Source of the DNA: Acinetobacter schindleri CIP 107287
GTDB lineage: Bacteria > Pseudomonadota > Gammaproteobacteria > Pseudomonadales > Moraxellaceae
NCBI RefSeq assembly: GCF_000368625.1
Contig: NZ_KB849574.1
Span: 248,001-312,000 of the forward strand
Direction: 5' to 3'
DNA: 64,000 nt
Part shown: piece after piece, positions 1 through 9,530 of the stretch
Position numbering within the stretch: the stretch's first letter is position 1
Layout of the letters: the number at the start of each line of letters is the position of its first letter
Position numbers and translations under genes: made by a program
Notes under the pieces: model-generated
The model's database searches: none
What the model was told of the DNA's origin: nothing
The model's input: only the letters and a program-made list of their open reading frames with translations

Positions 1-202
1 CCAGATATTCTTGTGCTCTAGTTAAATCCTGAGCCGAGAGCTGCTGAATATATTGTTGGGTAGCTGCTGAACCATCAGCATTAATTGGATGCAACAAAAC
101 AAAAATAGGCTTGGACCAGTCCTGGTTTTGGTCACGATAGGCATTGACTGCGACCACAAATAAAATCAGTAGCAGAATCAGGATTCGGATTTTTTTCCAC
201 AT
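1..202 (-). CDS. Hypothetical membrane-anchored protein, N-terminal part only
   Basis: The gene runs off the left edge; about 67 residues are visible. I translated it from the reverse strand: it begins MWKKIRILILLLILFVVAVN, a positively charged start followed by a hydrophobic stretch of about 15 residues, so a signal anchor or signal peptide is likely. The rest (roughly residues 21-67) is polar and mentions no motif I recognise. The ATG lies only three bases after the stop codon of the upstream NYN gene, so the two are probably translationally coupled. Function unknown. Confidence 0.6.
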   Translation of the reverse strand, partial: MWKKIRILILLLILFVVAVNAYRDQNQDWSKPIFVLLHPINADGSAATQQYIQQLSAQDLTRAQEYL

Positions 203-205
203 GCG

Positions 206-1009
206 TTAAGCACTCTGTTTTTTTATTTTTCTAAGAAACATCTGGCTCATTTCAATCTTAGTTTCAAAAAGATTTAAAGTTTTGATTAATCCAGAAAGTT
301 TGGCACGACCATAATTACGAGAGTCAAAATCAGGTTTTACCGCACTTATGTATTGCCCAACCATACTTAAATTGGCCCAACCATTTTCATCTGCATTATC
401 TTTTACAGCTTTATAAATTAAATTAAGTGTGGCTCGGTCCATCCCTTCAGGTAACTGAATTTCCTTTTGGGCAGATATGGTTTTTTGTCCACTTGTCTTG
501 CTAATATCCGAAACTTTTTTATCAATTAAATCTGTTTCTTCACTATCCTCATTATTTTTAATTTCACTATCTACAAGTAGGTTTTCAATATAAATAAACT
601 TGTCACAAGCTTTCTTAAATGCTTCAGGAGTAGCTTTTTTGCCAAAACCATAGACGGTGAGACCATTTTCACGAATACGTGAAGCTAAGGGCGTGAAATC
701 GCTATCACTGGATACGATACAGAACCCATCTAATGCACCTGCATAAAGTAAATCCATAGCATCAATAATCAGAATCATGTCTGTTGCATCTTTACCTTTG
801 GTATAGGCAAATTGCTGTACAGGTGTAATTGCATGTGGAAGCAAAACATCGCGCCAATTTTTTAAGGTTTCACTACTCCAATCTCCATAAACACGTTTAA
901 CACTGGCAATACCGTATTTAGCAACTTCTTCTAAAACTGATGCGATTGCATTAATCGATGAATTATCCGCATCAATGAGCACTGCGAATTTTTTTGTTTG
1001 AATATCCAC
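206..1009 (-). CDS. NYN-domain putative RNase with C-terminal LOTUS/OST-HTH domain
   Basis: 267 residues with a GTG start preceded by a good purine-rich ribosome site (GGGGAAGG). Residues 7-145 look like a NYN (PIN-like) nuclease domain of the LabA type: LIDADN at 11-16, acidic residues in KGKDATDMIL (71-80) and SSDSDF (100-105), which would form the metal-binding acidic cluster. After a charged linker (about 146-185), residues 186-262 resemble a LOTUS/OST-HTH winged helix, a fold known to bind RNA. The family is thought to cleave or bind RNA, but the substrate is unknown. It follows topA after a strong terminator, so it probably has its own promoter, and it is coupled to the truncated gene at 1-202. 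Confidence 0.8.
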   Translation of the reverse strand: MDIQTKKFAVLIDADNSSINAIASVLEEVAKYGIASVKRVYGDWSSETLKNWRDVLLPHAITPVQQFAYTKGKDATDMILIIDAMDLLYAGALDGFCIVSSDSDFTPLASRIRENGLTVYGFGKKATPEAFKKACDKFIYIENLLVDSEIKNNEDSEETDLIDKKVSDISKTSGQKTISAQKEIQLPEGMDRATLNLIYKAVKDNADENGWANLSMVGQYISAVKPDFDSRNYGRAKLSGLIKTLNLFETKIEMSQMFLRKIKKQSA

Positions 1010-1060
1010 ACCTTCCCCAAATTTTATTATTAATCAAATTTCTAAAATTTATTCTGCCAT

Positions 1061-1090
1061 AAAAAATGCCGACTGATGTCGGCATTTTTT
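1061..1090 (-). terminator. Intrinsic terminator of topA
   Basis: A perfect 13-bp inverted repeat AAAAAATGCCGAC/GTCGGCATTTTTT with a TGAT loop, giving a T-run on either strand. It lies just after the topA stop codon and before the start of the NYN gene. Confidence 0.85.
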
Positions 1091-1101
1091 ACTTTTAGCT
1101 T

Positions 1102-3744
1102 TTAGGCTTCAACCCATTTTCCATCCTGGTAAACCAAAGACCATTTGGTTTGCTTACCTTCAGGTGTCTCTGAACCAATATATTGCGACTGGTTCTTACG
1201 GCTGAATTTCACTAGAGTTGGATTACCTTCAGGATCTACATCTGGTGCCTGCAAGATAAACTGATACTTTGGATCCAGCTGCTCTGCAACGGTACGTAGT
1301 TCCGCCACCTTCGGTGCACGGGTTTCACGTACTTTAGGGAATTTGCTCGCTGCCAGGAACAGACCTGCTGCACCATCACGCAGGACAAAGAAATCATCAT
1401 GCTTGGTTGAGCGTAAATGTTCCATCTTGATTGGATCAACACGCGGTGGCGCAGGCTGACCATTTTTCAAAACCTTACGGGTATTTTCACAGCTGGTGCA
1501 GGCAAAATAAGGACCAAAACGGCCAGTCTTTAACTGCATTTCGCCATCACATTTGTCACATGGAATGGTTGGGCCATCATAGCCCTTGATCTTGAACTCA
1601 CCTTCTTCCAGTTCAAAACCGGCACAGTCCGGATTATTACCGCAGATATGCAGTTTACGACCACCATCAATGACATAGCTGTCCATCGCAGTTGAGCAGA
1701 TCGGACAACGTTTTTTCGACATCAGATCAGCAGTTTCAGCGGCATCATCGTCAGAAAGTGCAGCCAAAGACTCAACTGGGGTCAAGTTCAGTGTACCTTT
1801 ACAACGCTCTTTAGGCGGCAGGTTATAACCTGAACAACCTAAGAATACACCTGTGGTTCCGGTACGGATCTGCATCGGACGGTCGCATTCTTTACAGTGC
1901 ACGGCATTGACTTCCACCGGCTGATTACGGCGCATACCGCTCTCACCCTGTGCATTGGTCAAACGCTTCTTAAAGTCACCGTAGAAGCTGTCTAAAAGAT
2001 CTTTCCAGTTCCGTTCACCATCTGCCACCTTATCCAGCTGACCTTCAAGATCTGCTGTAAAAGCATAGTTCATCAGGTTGTTGAAACTTTCATCCAGACG
2101 ATCAGTAACGATCTCACCCATTTTTTCAGCAAACAGGCGACGGTTATCCAGTTTCACATAACCACGATCCTGAATGGTCGAGATAATCGCGGCATAGGTC
2201 GAAGGACGGCCAATACCACGTTTTTCAAGTTCTTTTACCAAGGAGGCTTCAGTGAAGCGTGCAGGTGGTTTAGTGAAATGTTGAGAAGGATCAAGTTTCT
2301 CTAGCTTCAGGACTTCACCCACTTTGACAGCTGGCAATAAAATATCGTCATCTGCCTTGTTGGCACCACGAACTTTGGTGAAACCATCAAATACCAGCGT
2401 ACGGCCTTTGGCTTTCAGCTCCACACCATTGGCATCGACTAAAATGGTAGAAGATAAATATTCAGCAGGTGTCATCTGACAGGCAACAAACTGACGCCAG
2501 ATCAGGTCATACAAACGCTGTGCATCTCGTTCCACACCAACCAGGCTATCACCTTTCAGGCCAACGGTTGAAGGACGAATTGCTTCGTGGGCTTCCTGCG
2601 CACCGGCTTTATTGCCATAACGGTTTGGCCTGGCTGGTAAATATTTTTCACCAAATTCAGATTCGATGTGACCACGTACCATATTGACTGCATCATCGCT
2701 CAAGAACGTAGAGTCAGTACGCATATAGGTAATAAAGCCCGCTTCATACAGACGCTGTGCCAGCATCATGGTTTTCTTCACCGAGAAGCCTAAACGTGTG
2801 CTGGCTGCCTGCTGTAGCGTTGAAGTGATATACGGCGCGCTTGGATTGACCTTGGTTGGTTTATCCTCACGGCTCATCACCTTGTATTCGGCATCTTTGA
2901 TCAGGTTCAACAAAGCATCAGTTTCAGCTTTATTGTGCAGCTTTAAGGTCTTACCGTTTTGTTTCACTGCTTCCAGGCGAATGTCATCTTTTTTCGCTTT
3001 GGTATCAGCAAATACTTGCCAGTATTCTTCAGGAATAAAGGCACGGATTTCACGTTCACGCTCAACCACCAGTTTTACTGCAACGGATTGCACACGGCCT
3101 GCCGACAAACCACGGGCAATTTTTTCCCACAGCAATGGCGAGATCATAAAGCCCACGACACGGTCCAGGAACCGGCGTGCCTGTTGAGCATTGACTTTGT
3201 TGGTATCCAGACGGGTTGGATGCTTGAATGCTTCCTGAATGGCATTTTTGGTAATTTCGTTGAAGACCACACGCTGGTAACGTGAATCATCACCGCCGAT
3301 CACCTCTTTTAAGTGCCAGGCAATCGCTTCCCCTTCACGGTCCAAATCCGTTGCCAGGTAGACTTCATCAACTTGCGAGGCCAGTTTTTTCAGTTCAGCA
3401 ACCACATGCTCTTTGCCAGGCAGGACTTCGTATTTAGCTTTCCAGTCGTGTTCCGGGTCTACGCCCATACGGTTAATCAACGCCTGCTGTGATTTTTCCG
3501 CTTTTTCTGCTTCAGTCAGCTTGGTTCGCGTTGCTGGTTTTTTCTCTGTACTTTTGGCAGAGCCGCCTGTCGGCAAATCACGTACGTGACCGACAGATGA
3601 TTTCACAATGTAGTTCGAACCGAGGTATTTGTTGATTGTTTTCGCTTTTGCAGGCGACTCCACAATCACTAAGGCACGCTTATTTCCAGCGTCGGAAGAC
3701 TTCGCTGTGCTGCTTTTTGATGTGGACCGAGGAGCGTTCGCCAT
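1102..3744 (-). CDS. topA: DNA topoisomerase I (type IA, omega protein)
   Basis: 880 residues, the usual length. It relaxes negative supercoils by transient single-strand breaks. The Toprim domain begins at [19 protein letters not shown] (24-42) and has the acidic DLDRE motif at 133-137. The active-site tyrosine is Y340 in FITYMRTDS. The C-terminal third (from about 610) carries cysteine-rich zinc ribbons: [15 protein letters not shown] and [21 protein letters not shown], followed by further ribbon-like repeats. The N-terminus has a Ser/Thr/Lys-rich extension of about 20 residues before Toprim. It is the third gene of a minus-strand series, 32 bases after the 149-residue membrane protein, and ends in a strong terminator. 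Confidence 0.97.
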   Translation of the reverse strand: MANAPRSTSKSSTAKSSDAGNKRALVIVESPAKAKTINKYLGSNYIVKSSVGHVRDLPTGGSAKSTEKKPATRTKLTEAEKAEKSQQALINRMGVDPEHDWKAKYEVLPGKEHVVAELKKLASQVDEVYLATDLDREGEAIAWHLKEVIGGDDSRYQRVVFNEITKNAIQEAFKHPTRLDTNKVNAQQARRFLDRVVGFMISPLLWEKIARGLSAGRVQSVAVKLVVEREREIRAFIPEEYWQVFADTKAKKDDIRLEAVKQNGKTLKLHNKAETDALLNLIKDAEYKVMSREDKPTKVNPSAPYITSTLQQAASTRLGFSVKKTMMLAQRLYEAGFITYMRTDSTFLSDDAVNMVRGHIESEFGEKYLPARPNRYGNKAGAQEAHEAIRPSTVGLKGDSLVGVERDAQRLYDLIWRQFVACQMTPAEYLSSTILVDANGVELKAKGRTLVFDGFTKVRGANKADDDILLPAVKVGEVLKLEKLDPSQHFTKPPARFTEASLVKELEKRGIGRPSTYAAIISTIQDRGYVKLDNRRLFAEKMGEIVTDRLDESFNNLMNYAFTADLEGQLDKVADGERNWKDLLDSFYGDFKKRLTNAQGESGMRRNQPVEVNAVHCKECDRPMQIRTGTTGVFLGCSGYNLPPKERCKGTLNLTPVESLAALSDDDAAETADLMSKKRCPICSTAMDSYVIDGGRKLHICGNNPDCAGFELEEGEFKIKGYDGPTIPCDKCDGEMQLKTGRFGPYFACTSCENTRKVLKNGQPAPPRVDPIKMEHLRSTKHDDFFVLRDGAAGLFLAASKFPKVRETRAPKVAELRTVAEQLDPKYQFILQAPDVDPEGNPTLVKFSRKNQSQYIGSETPEGKQTKWSLVYQDGKWVEA

Positions 3745-3776
3745 AATTAACCGTTAATCCTGTATATTCTAAAAAA

Positions 3777-4226
3777 TTAAAGTTCAGCCAAGGAATGTAA
3801 TAGTGCCTTGATGTCATCGAGCTGGGCCGCTTTTAGATCAGCTTCTTCATCCCAATACAGTCCAACACAGTTTGCCTGCATATCAATAGCATAAATGCCT
3901 TTTAATGCAATGGGAAAATCTTTAAATTTGTCATCGCCTTGTACCAGCTCAAGCTTTTGATCGACCACACGGGCACGCATCAGTGGCAAACGTGCGTCTG
4001 GTATCAGCACACTATAATAAGCCACCATGCTGGCACGCTTTTCAGTGGCCATCGGCACTTTGGTCCAGTCAGGAGCCACAACCAGACGTGGGTGTAATCC
4101 CATCTTGCGGGCTTTCTCACGCATCATGCCCAAAGCTCTTTCCCGTGGGCTGACACGCAGACCAAAAATAGATCCCAGTACAAATACAATGATGACGACA
4201 GCAACCCAGATTCCTGTATTTTCCAT
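3777..4226 (-). CDS. Hypothetical single-pass membrane protein
   Basis: 149 residues. Residues 5-23 (GIWVAVVIIVFVLGSIFGL) form one transmembrane segment. The remainder is soluble, with a basic patch just after the membrane (RVSPRERALGMMREKARKMG) suggesting a cytoplasmic C-terminus. The ATG has a good AAGGTTGAG ribosome site. It sits between the PIN-like gene and topA on the same strand, so co-transcription with topA is likely. I do not recognise the family; no catalytic motif is visible. Confidence 0.8.
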   Translation of the reverse strand: MENTGIWVAVVIIVFVLGSIFGLRVSPRERALGMMREKARKMGLHPRLVVAPDWTKVPMATEKRASMVAYYSVLIPDARLPLMRARVVDQKLELVQGDDKFKDFPIALKGIYAIDMQANCVGLYWDEEADLKAAQLDDIKALLHSLAEL

Positions 4227-4296
4227 AGCTCAACCTTTATGTTCTATTATTAGAGTTGCATAAGCTCAATATAAAACGCAAGTTTGCGCGACAAAA

Positions 4297-5295
4297 TTAA
4301 TTCAGGAACATCTCATGGCTGTAGAGAACTTCATGACCATTCCAGTAAATATAGCCTTTCTCCAGCAGTTCCTTCAGCAATAAACGCACATCGGATTTTG
4401 GAAATAACTGTTCCAGTAAATCTCGCAATTCATAAATATCTTTAGGCTTGTCACCTTGCAGTTCACGCAGCTTGCGTGCCACTTCCATCTGTACCGGATC
4501 AATGCGGTCAAAGTTTTTGAACAATCCCTGTTGTGCAGACTGAATGGCAGATTGTTCTTCAATGACTTTTTCTGGCTCTTCCGGGGTCAATTCAGCAATG
4601 GCCTGACCTAGATCCCGTGATGTAGTTGGTGCAGCAGACAGATCCAGTTGTGACCATTGCTTTAATACCTTTTTACGGAAGGCAATCTGATCCTCATAGC
4701 GTTTTACAATCTTGAGGTTAATCAGCATTCCGACGACATGCTGTGCTTTGCCTGGCAGTACTTGCAATATATTCGCTACTGAATTTTTCAGGCTTTCCAG
4801 TGTGGTTGGCTTGCCTGGCATTTTCACCAGTGCATCACAATATTTTTTCACCAGTTGTAAAGCGGGTTTTTGCTGAATCGTGTCGAGACTTGGGATCTTG
4901 AATTTAGGAGAGATTTTTTTATCCTGTTCCGGTTCTGCCTGTACCTGAATCAGGCTACAACTAATGTCAGATGCAATCAGCATTTGCATCAGCATTTCAC
5001 TGCTGTCCATGGCTGAAATCAGTTCCACATGCGTTTCCGGTTCGAGCAGTGCCATCAGCTGTCCGACAATGACCGCATATTCATATTCACGGTGTTCAGC
5101 TTCAGGAATGTCCAGAATGACCACTTGCCCACTGGCGATCCAGCCTGCCAGTTCGGTCAGGTCTTCCAGTTCAAATTCAAACTTACCGGCACAGCTAAAC
5201 AGGTACAAGATTGGATAATGCTTGGTGATTTCACGTAATAGAGTGGCGGTCGGGAAATTATTTTCAAGATCGAGTAAAACAACTTTCTGTGACAT
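4297..5295 (-). CDS. Hypothetical protein with PIN-like N-terminal domain
   Basis: 332 residues. The opening KVVLLDLENNFP (4-15) is typical of PIN-like/NYN folds, where the first strand ends in an acidic residue; the N-terminal ~120 residues alternate strands and helices as expected for that fold. Residues about 145-210 (around KKYCDALVKMPGKPTTLESL) resemble a winged helix, and the last ~60 residues look like a second small helical domain. Whether it is an active nuclease is uncertain because the full acidic set is not obvious. It is the first gene in the series leading to topA. Function inferred from fold only. Confidence 0.7.
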   Translation of the reverse strand: MSQKVVLLDLENNFPTATLLREITKHYPILYLFSCAGKFEFELEDLTELAGWIASGQVVILDIPEAEHREYEYAVIVGQLMALLEPETHVELISAMDSSEMLMQMLIASDISCSLIQVQAEPEQDKKISPKFKIPSLDTIQQKPALQLVKKYCDALVKMPGKPTTLESLKNSVANILQVLPGKAQHVVGMLINLKIVKRYEDQIAFRKKVLKQWSQLDLSAAPTTSRDLGQAIAELTPEEPEKVIEEQSAIQSAQQGLFKNFDRIDPVQMEVARKLRELQGDKPKDIYELRDLLEQLFPKSDVRLLLKELLEKGYIYWNGHEVLYSHEMFLN

Positions 5296-5430
5296 GGAAC
5301 ACCAATCTGAACAAAACCTGGAAGCGCTATTAGAGGGGCAAGCGTGAAAAAGGTCAAATTATTTTAAGCATGGCTAGTTTTACTGACTAGGATTACCCTG
5401 CTGAAACAAAGCATAGACCCATTAAAGCGA

Positions 5431-5452
5431 AAACCCTCACAATCGAGGGTTT
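5431..5452 (-). terminator. Intrinsic terminator of slyX
   Basis: AAACCCTC/GAGGGTTT stem with a six-base loop, followed by a T-run when read on the minus strand, just downstream of the slyX stop codon. Confidence 0.7.
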
Positions 5453-5473
5453 TCTACATGACCAATTACATAA

Positions 5474-5719
5474 TTAATAATGCGGTGGTCGATCAATAAT
5501 CGGGTCGAATTCTGCAATGCCTTCGGACAAATCTGCCGACTCAACACGTTGATATAACAGTGTCATTTGCTTCTGAAGATTGATGATTTCCAGATTCTGC
5601 CTGGTCACCTGCTGATTCAACTGTTCAACTAAATCGTCCAAAAATGCAATTCGGACTTGCAAATCTTCAATGGGTGCGGAAAATGACGCCTGTTCATTTA
5701 GATTTTGTTGTTTAGTCAT
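5474..5719 (-). CDS. slyX: SlyX family protein
   Basis: 81 residues. A heptad-rich coiled coil covers about 17-60 (IEDLQVRIAFLDDLVEQLNQ onward) and the protein ends in the family hallmark PPHY. SlyX proteins are small coiled-coil proteins of unknown biochemical role. It diverges from uup with only 35 bases between the two start codons, so their promoters must overlap. Confidence 0.85.
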   Translation of the reverse strand: MTKQQNLNEQASFSAPIEDLQVRIAFLDDLVEQLNQQVTRQNLEIINLQKQMTLLYQRVESADLSEGIAEFDPIIDRPPHY

Positions 5720-5754
5720 TTTAAGTCCTCATCATAGGATTTCAGGAAACCATT

Positions 5755-7659
5755 ATGGCATATATTACCCTAAGGGACGTCCAACTCGCGTTTGGCGGAC
5801 CTGCACTGCTCGACGGCGCTAACTTTAATTTAGAACGCGGTGAACGAGTGTGTTTGATTGGCCGTAATGGTGAAGGTAAGTCTACCTTACTTAAACTGAT
5901 TGAAGGAAGCCTGTTACCTGACAGTGGTGAAGTTTCCTTACAAAATGGCATCACAATTTCCATGTTGGCCCAAGACGTGCCGATGGATTCAGGCAAAGTC
6001 GCCGATATCGTGGCGGATGGCGCAGGTGAAGCATCAGAAGTTCTACGTGCTTATCATGAAGCCAGCGAAGCCTGCGTACTGGGTGATATGGAAGCTTGTG
6101 ACCGCATGGGTTCATTGCAGCACAAGATGGATCAGCTGGATGGCTGGGCTTTAGAAACCAAGGTGAACTCTATCCTGAGTAAAATGGGCCTGGATCCGGA
6201 TGCAGACCTTGCCGATTTATCCGGTGGCCGTAAGCGTCGTGTGCTGCTGGCTCGTGCCCTGCTGACCCAACCAGACGTTCTGTTACTTGATGAACCGACC
6301 AACCATCTGGACGTGGAAAGTATTGAATGGTTAGAGAAATTCCTGCTAGATCAAAATAATTTAACGCTTCTGTTTATTTCGCATGACCGTTCATTTGTAG
6401 ACAGCATTGCAACCCGTATTGTTGAACTGGATCGTGGTACATTGCGTAGCTACGAAGGTAACTATTCACGTTATCTCGAGCTTAAAGCACAGCAGATGGA
6501 AGCCGAAGAAAAGCAGAATGCGCTGTTTGACAAGCGTCTTGCTGAAGAGGAGGTATGGATTCGCCAAGGAATTAAAGCGCGTCGTACTCGTAATGAAGGT
6601 CGTGTCCGTGCGCTTAAAGCATTACGCGAAGAATCAAAAGCACGCCGCTCACAACAAGGTAAAGTGAGCATGGCAACTCAGGATGCGAGCCGTTCTGGTA
6701 AAGTCGTATTTGAGATTGAACATCTCAGCGTGAAATTTGGTGACAATGCACCAATTATTAATGACTTCTCGGCACTGGTAATGCGTGGCGACCGTATTGG
6801 TTTAGTCGGTGATAACGGTGTTGGTAAAACCACACTGATTAAAGCGATTTTAGGCCAGCTTGAGCATGGCGGTACAGTGAAAACTGGTACACAGCTTGAA
6901 GTGGCTTATTTTGACCAGTTACGTAACGTACTGGATCTGGAAAAATCGGTAAAAGATAACGTCGCTGAAGGTTCTGACCATGTCGATATCAATGGCAGTC
7001 GTCGTCATATCTATAGCTATTTACAAGATTTCCTGTTCTCGCCTGAACGTGCCCGTACACCAGTAAAAGCGCTGTCTGGTGGTGAACGTAACCGTATTTT
7101 GCTGGCAAAGCTTTTGCTTAAACCATCAAACCTGATTGTGATGGACGAACCAACCAATGATCTGGATATGGTGACCCTTGAACTATTAGAAGAAATGTTA
7201 AGTGGCTATAAAGGCACATTACTGCTGATCTCGCATGACCGTGCCTTTATGGACAATGTCGTGACCTCAACCTGGGTATTTGATGGTAAAGGCAATATCG
7301 ATGAATATATCGGTGGTTATCAGGATTATTTAGAGCAACGTCCGAACCAGACAGCGGTCGATCAAAAATCTGCCGTTAAAAAAGCTGCAGCCAAAGCTGA
7401 AGCGGCAGCGGCTGCTCCTGCACCGAAAAAGGTGAAACTCAGCTACAAAGATCAACGTGAACTTGAACAATTGCCTGCAGAAATCGAAGCACTGGAAAGT
7501 GAACAGGCTGAACTTTCTGACAAACTGGCAGATGGCTCATGGTTTGTGAAAGATGCAGCAGCAGCGACCAAGGCATCTGAACGTCTAGGTGAAATTGACG
7601 AGATTTTGCTGGAAAAAATGGAACGTTGGGATGAGCTGGAAAATATGACCAAAGGTTAA
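5755..7659 (+). CDS. uup: ABC-F family ATPase Uup
   Basis: 634 residues, the family length. Two ABC cassettes lack transmembrane segments. The first has Walker A GRNGEGKST (37-45), signature LSGGRKRRV and Walker B LLLDEPTNHLD. The second has GDNGVGKT, LSGGERNR and a DEPTNDLD motif. Between them lies the long ABC-F linker; the last ~90 residues (after an Ala/Lys-rich tether near 545) form the coiled-coil C-terminal domain that in E. coli Uup binds DNA. Uup associates with ribosomes and affects precise transposon excision and stress tolerance. Monocistronic: a terminator follows at once. Confidence 0.93.
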   Translation: MAYITLRDVQLAFGGPALLDGANFNLERGERVCLIGRNGEGKSTLLKLIEGSLLPDSGEVSLQNGITISMLAQDVPMDSGKVADIVADGAGEASEVLRAYHEASEACVLGDMEACDRMGSLQHKMDQLDGWALETKVNSILSKMGLDPDADLADLSGGRKRRVLLARALLTQPDVLLLDEPTNHLDVESIEWLEKFLLDQNNLTLLFISHDRSFVDSIATRIVELDRGTLRSYEGNYSRYLELKAQQMEAEEKQNALFDKRLAEEEVWIRQGIKARRTRNEGRVRALKALREESKARRSQQGKVSMATQDASRSGKVVFEIEHLSVKFGDNAPIINDFSALVMRGDRIGLVGDNGVGKTTLIKAILGQLEHGGTVKTGTQLEVAYFDQLRNVLDLEKSVKDNVAEGSDHVDINGSRRHIYSYLQDFLFSPERARTPVKALSGGERNRILLAKLLLKPSNLIVMDEPTNDLDMVTLELLEEMLSGYKGTLLLISHDRAFMDNVVTSTWVFDGKGNIDEYIGGYQDYLEQRPNQTAVDQKSAVKKAAAKAEAAAAAPAPKKVKLSYKDQRELEQLPAEIEALESEQAELSDKLADGSWFVKDAAAATKASERLGEIDEILLEKMERWDELENMTKG

Positions 7660-7680
7660 TTTTCTTCCCTCTTAAATGCT

Positions 7681-7712
7681 AAGCATCTGTATTCATACAG
7701 ATGCTTTTTTAT
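7681..7712 (+). terminator. Intrinsic terminator of uup
   Basis: AAGCATCTGT/ACAGATGCTT perfect 10-bp stem, six-base loop, then a T-run. Confidence 0.85.
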
Positions 7713-7780
7713 TTTCACTTTTTTGTTTCAAAAAGCTCTTCTGCTACACTGCAGATATCTTGAGGTTTAAATAGCAGATT

Positions 7781-8716
7781 ATGAGTAAAAAGCCAGATTA
7801 CCAACCCGGTGAATTTCAATGGGCCTTCCTGTCTCCCCAGTATTGGGGCATATGGATTGGCATTGTATTCCTGATGATTCTGGCGATTTTACCTTGGGCG
7901 ATTCAGTACCGTCTGGCTTCTTTACTGGGTAGCTTAAGTTTTAAATATCTCAAATCTCGCCGTGAAACTACAGTGCGCAATCTGGAAGTGTGTTTTCCAG
8001 AATGGTCTGCGCAAGAAGTGCAGGAAAATTCCCGTCAGGTCTTTATTGACCAGATGCTCGGTGTGTTTGAAACCTTAAATGCCTGGTACACGCCAAAGTG
8101 GTTTAAAGGCCGTGTAACTATTGAAGGTCTGGAATATATCCAGCAAGCACAAACTGAAGGAAAAGGTGCATTATTACTCGGTACGCACTCTACCCTGCTG
8201 GATGCTGGCGGCTACCTGTGTGCCCAATATTTTGAACCGGATGTCGTCTATCGTCCGCAGAATAACCCCTTGCTGGATATGCTGATTTATCGCTGCCGCG
8301 CCACAATTTATGCCAACCAGATTGACCATGATGATATGCGTGGTCTGGTGCGTAATCTGAAAAATGGACATGCGATCTGGTACAGCCCGGATCAGGATTT
8401 CGGTTTAAAACAAGGCGTAATGGCACCATTTTTTGGCGTTCCTGCTGCAACCGTGACCGCACACCGTCGTTTATTAAAAATGACCAAAGCCGCTGCGATC
8501 CCACTGTATTTCTACCGTCACGGCGATATCAAAAATCCAAAATATCATGTCCTGATTGAGCCACCCGTTGAAAACCTGCCAAGCGCAGATGAACTGGATG
8601 ATGCCACTCGCGTGAACCAGATTATTGAACGCCAGTTACGGATCGCCCCAACGCAATATATGTGGTTCCATCGCCGTTTTAAGACCCGCCCACAGGGTTA
8701 TGATTCGATTTATTGA
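7781..8716 (+). CDS. lpxL: Lipid A biosynthesis acyltransferase (LpxL/HtrB type)
   Basis: 311 residues. It transfers a secondary acyl chain to the lipid A precursor at the inner membrane. An N-terminal hydrophobic segment (about 23-42) anchors it. The catalytic HX4D motif is H136-D141 in LGTHSTLLD, and residues near 205-215 (PDQDFG) match the conserved family block. I favour LpxL over LpxM from overall resemblance, but the acyl specificity cannot be read from sequence alone. It stands alone between uup and a decayed gene on the other strand. Confidence 0.88.
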   Translation: MSKKPDYQPGEFQWAFLSPQYWGIWIGIVFLMILAILPWAIQYRLASLLGSLSFKYLKSRRETTVRNLEVCFPEWSAQEVQENSRQVFIDQMLGVFETLNAWYTPKWFKGRVTIEGLEYIQQAQTEGKGALLLGTHSTLLDAGGYLCAQYFEPDVVYRPQNNPLLDMLIYRCRATIYANQIDHDDMRGLVRNLKNGHAIWYSPDQDFGLKQGVMAPFFGVPAATVTAHRRLLKMTKAAAIPLYFYRHGDIKNPKYHVLIEPPVENLPSADELDDATRVNQIIERQLRIAPTQYMWFHRRFKTRPQGYDSIY

Positions 8717-8740
8717 GTTCTCGAGCTCTTTCATCATGGA

Positions 8741-9148
8741 TTAATGATTTGTTCCCTGATAAATCCACATGGCTTCAGTCTGTCCGGCACGACTAAAGCC
8801 TAAAGCTTGATAAAAGCCGGTAGCATGCTGGTCAGCAACTAAAATTTTTTGATGAAATCCTGAATAACGCTCTAGCATGGCCTGCATAATTCGGCGACCA
8901 ATGCCCTACCCTTGTAATTCTGAATGAACCAGTAAATGGGAAAATACATCACCAGTTAGCCATCAGAAATGGCATTACCGAGTCCAACCAGTCAACCATT
9001 CATACCGGCAGTCACAAGACTATGAGAATGGTTCAAGGCTTCTAAAAGCAGTTACGGTTTTTTTAGCTGCTGACCATCGATTGGCATGATAGAGTTCAAA
9101 TATTTCAAATTCCTGAGCTGAGTCACTGTCAGAAATAATAAACTGCAT
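8741..9148 (-). pseudogene. Decayed GNAT N-acetyltransferase
   Basis: Reverse-strand translation gives a convincing GNAT in pieces. It starts with ATG at 9148 (MQFIISDSDSAQEFEIFELY), shifts frame near an A-run, continues as LEALNHSHSLVTAGMNG, then meets TGA and TAA stops in an otherwise good reading (LVGLGNAISDG). It shifts again near a C-run, and resumes as SHLLVHSELQG, a TAG, then GIGRRIMQAMLERYSG. The acetyl-CoA loop Q/RxxGxG-like GIGRR and the end ATGFYQALGFSRAGQTEAMW are intact. Two frameshifts and three stops make it non-functional. No terminator or mobile element is associated. Confidence 0.88.
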
Positions 9149-9233
9149 ACACGTTTTTCAGAAATTATTTCAACTCTATAAATTGTTTTAATAATCAATT
9201 AAATAAAAAATAAAATTAAAGCTCTAAAATAGT

Positions 9234-9271
9234 TTAACCCGGGCTCTACATCCTGTAAAAACCCGGGTTAA
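9234..9271. repeat. Inverted repeat, possible weak terminator
   Basis: TTAACCCGGG and CCCGGGTTAA form a perfect 10-bp stem with an 18-base loop. It lies between the decayed GNAT gene and the end of the small gene at 9293-9530. The minus-strand tail is A/T-rich rather than a clean T-run, so it may be a terminator or a protein-binding palindrome. Confidence 0.5.
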
Positions 9272-9292
9272 TGAGGTTGTGCTTTCAACATT

Positions 9293-9530
9293 TTAATTCT
9301 TGGTTTTTTGTGATTTCCATTTCATCATCATATCCATGATGTCTTCATTCAGCTTCGTCTTCCTTATGAGAAATTCCCTTCTCGACTCCCTGTGCTGATA
9401 TAAGCAGAATATTGGAATCATCGAGGAATAAATATCGTTTAAGACCCCAATCTGTGTAAGCCATTTCGTACACTTTTCCGATAAATCCATCACACTTTTG
9501 AACCATTTTTGTAGGTTTGAGCAATTTCAT
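9293..9530 (-). pseudogene. Small hypothetical gene, probably frameshifted
   Basis: One frame reads MKLLKPTKMVQKCDGFIGKV...GISHKEDEAE and stops at 9345; the adjacent frame continues smoothly as LNEDIMDMMMKWKSQKTKN and stops at 9293. Together they would give a single natural-looking protein of about 78 residues, suggesting a one- or two-base indel near 9350. The start at 9530 overlaps the 3' end of the upstream phosphohydrolase gene by about 40 bases and has no clear ribosome site. An alternative is that the shorter 61-residue protein is the real product. Function unknown. Confidence 0.4.

Noticed and set aside
2469..3285. Plus-strand ORFs inside topA
   Set aside because: They are wholly covered by the confident topA reading and show no conserved motif.
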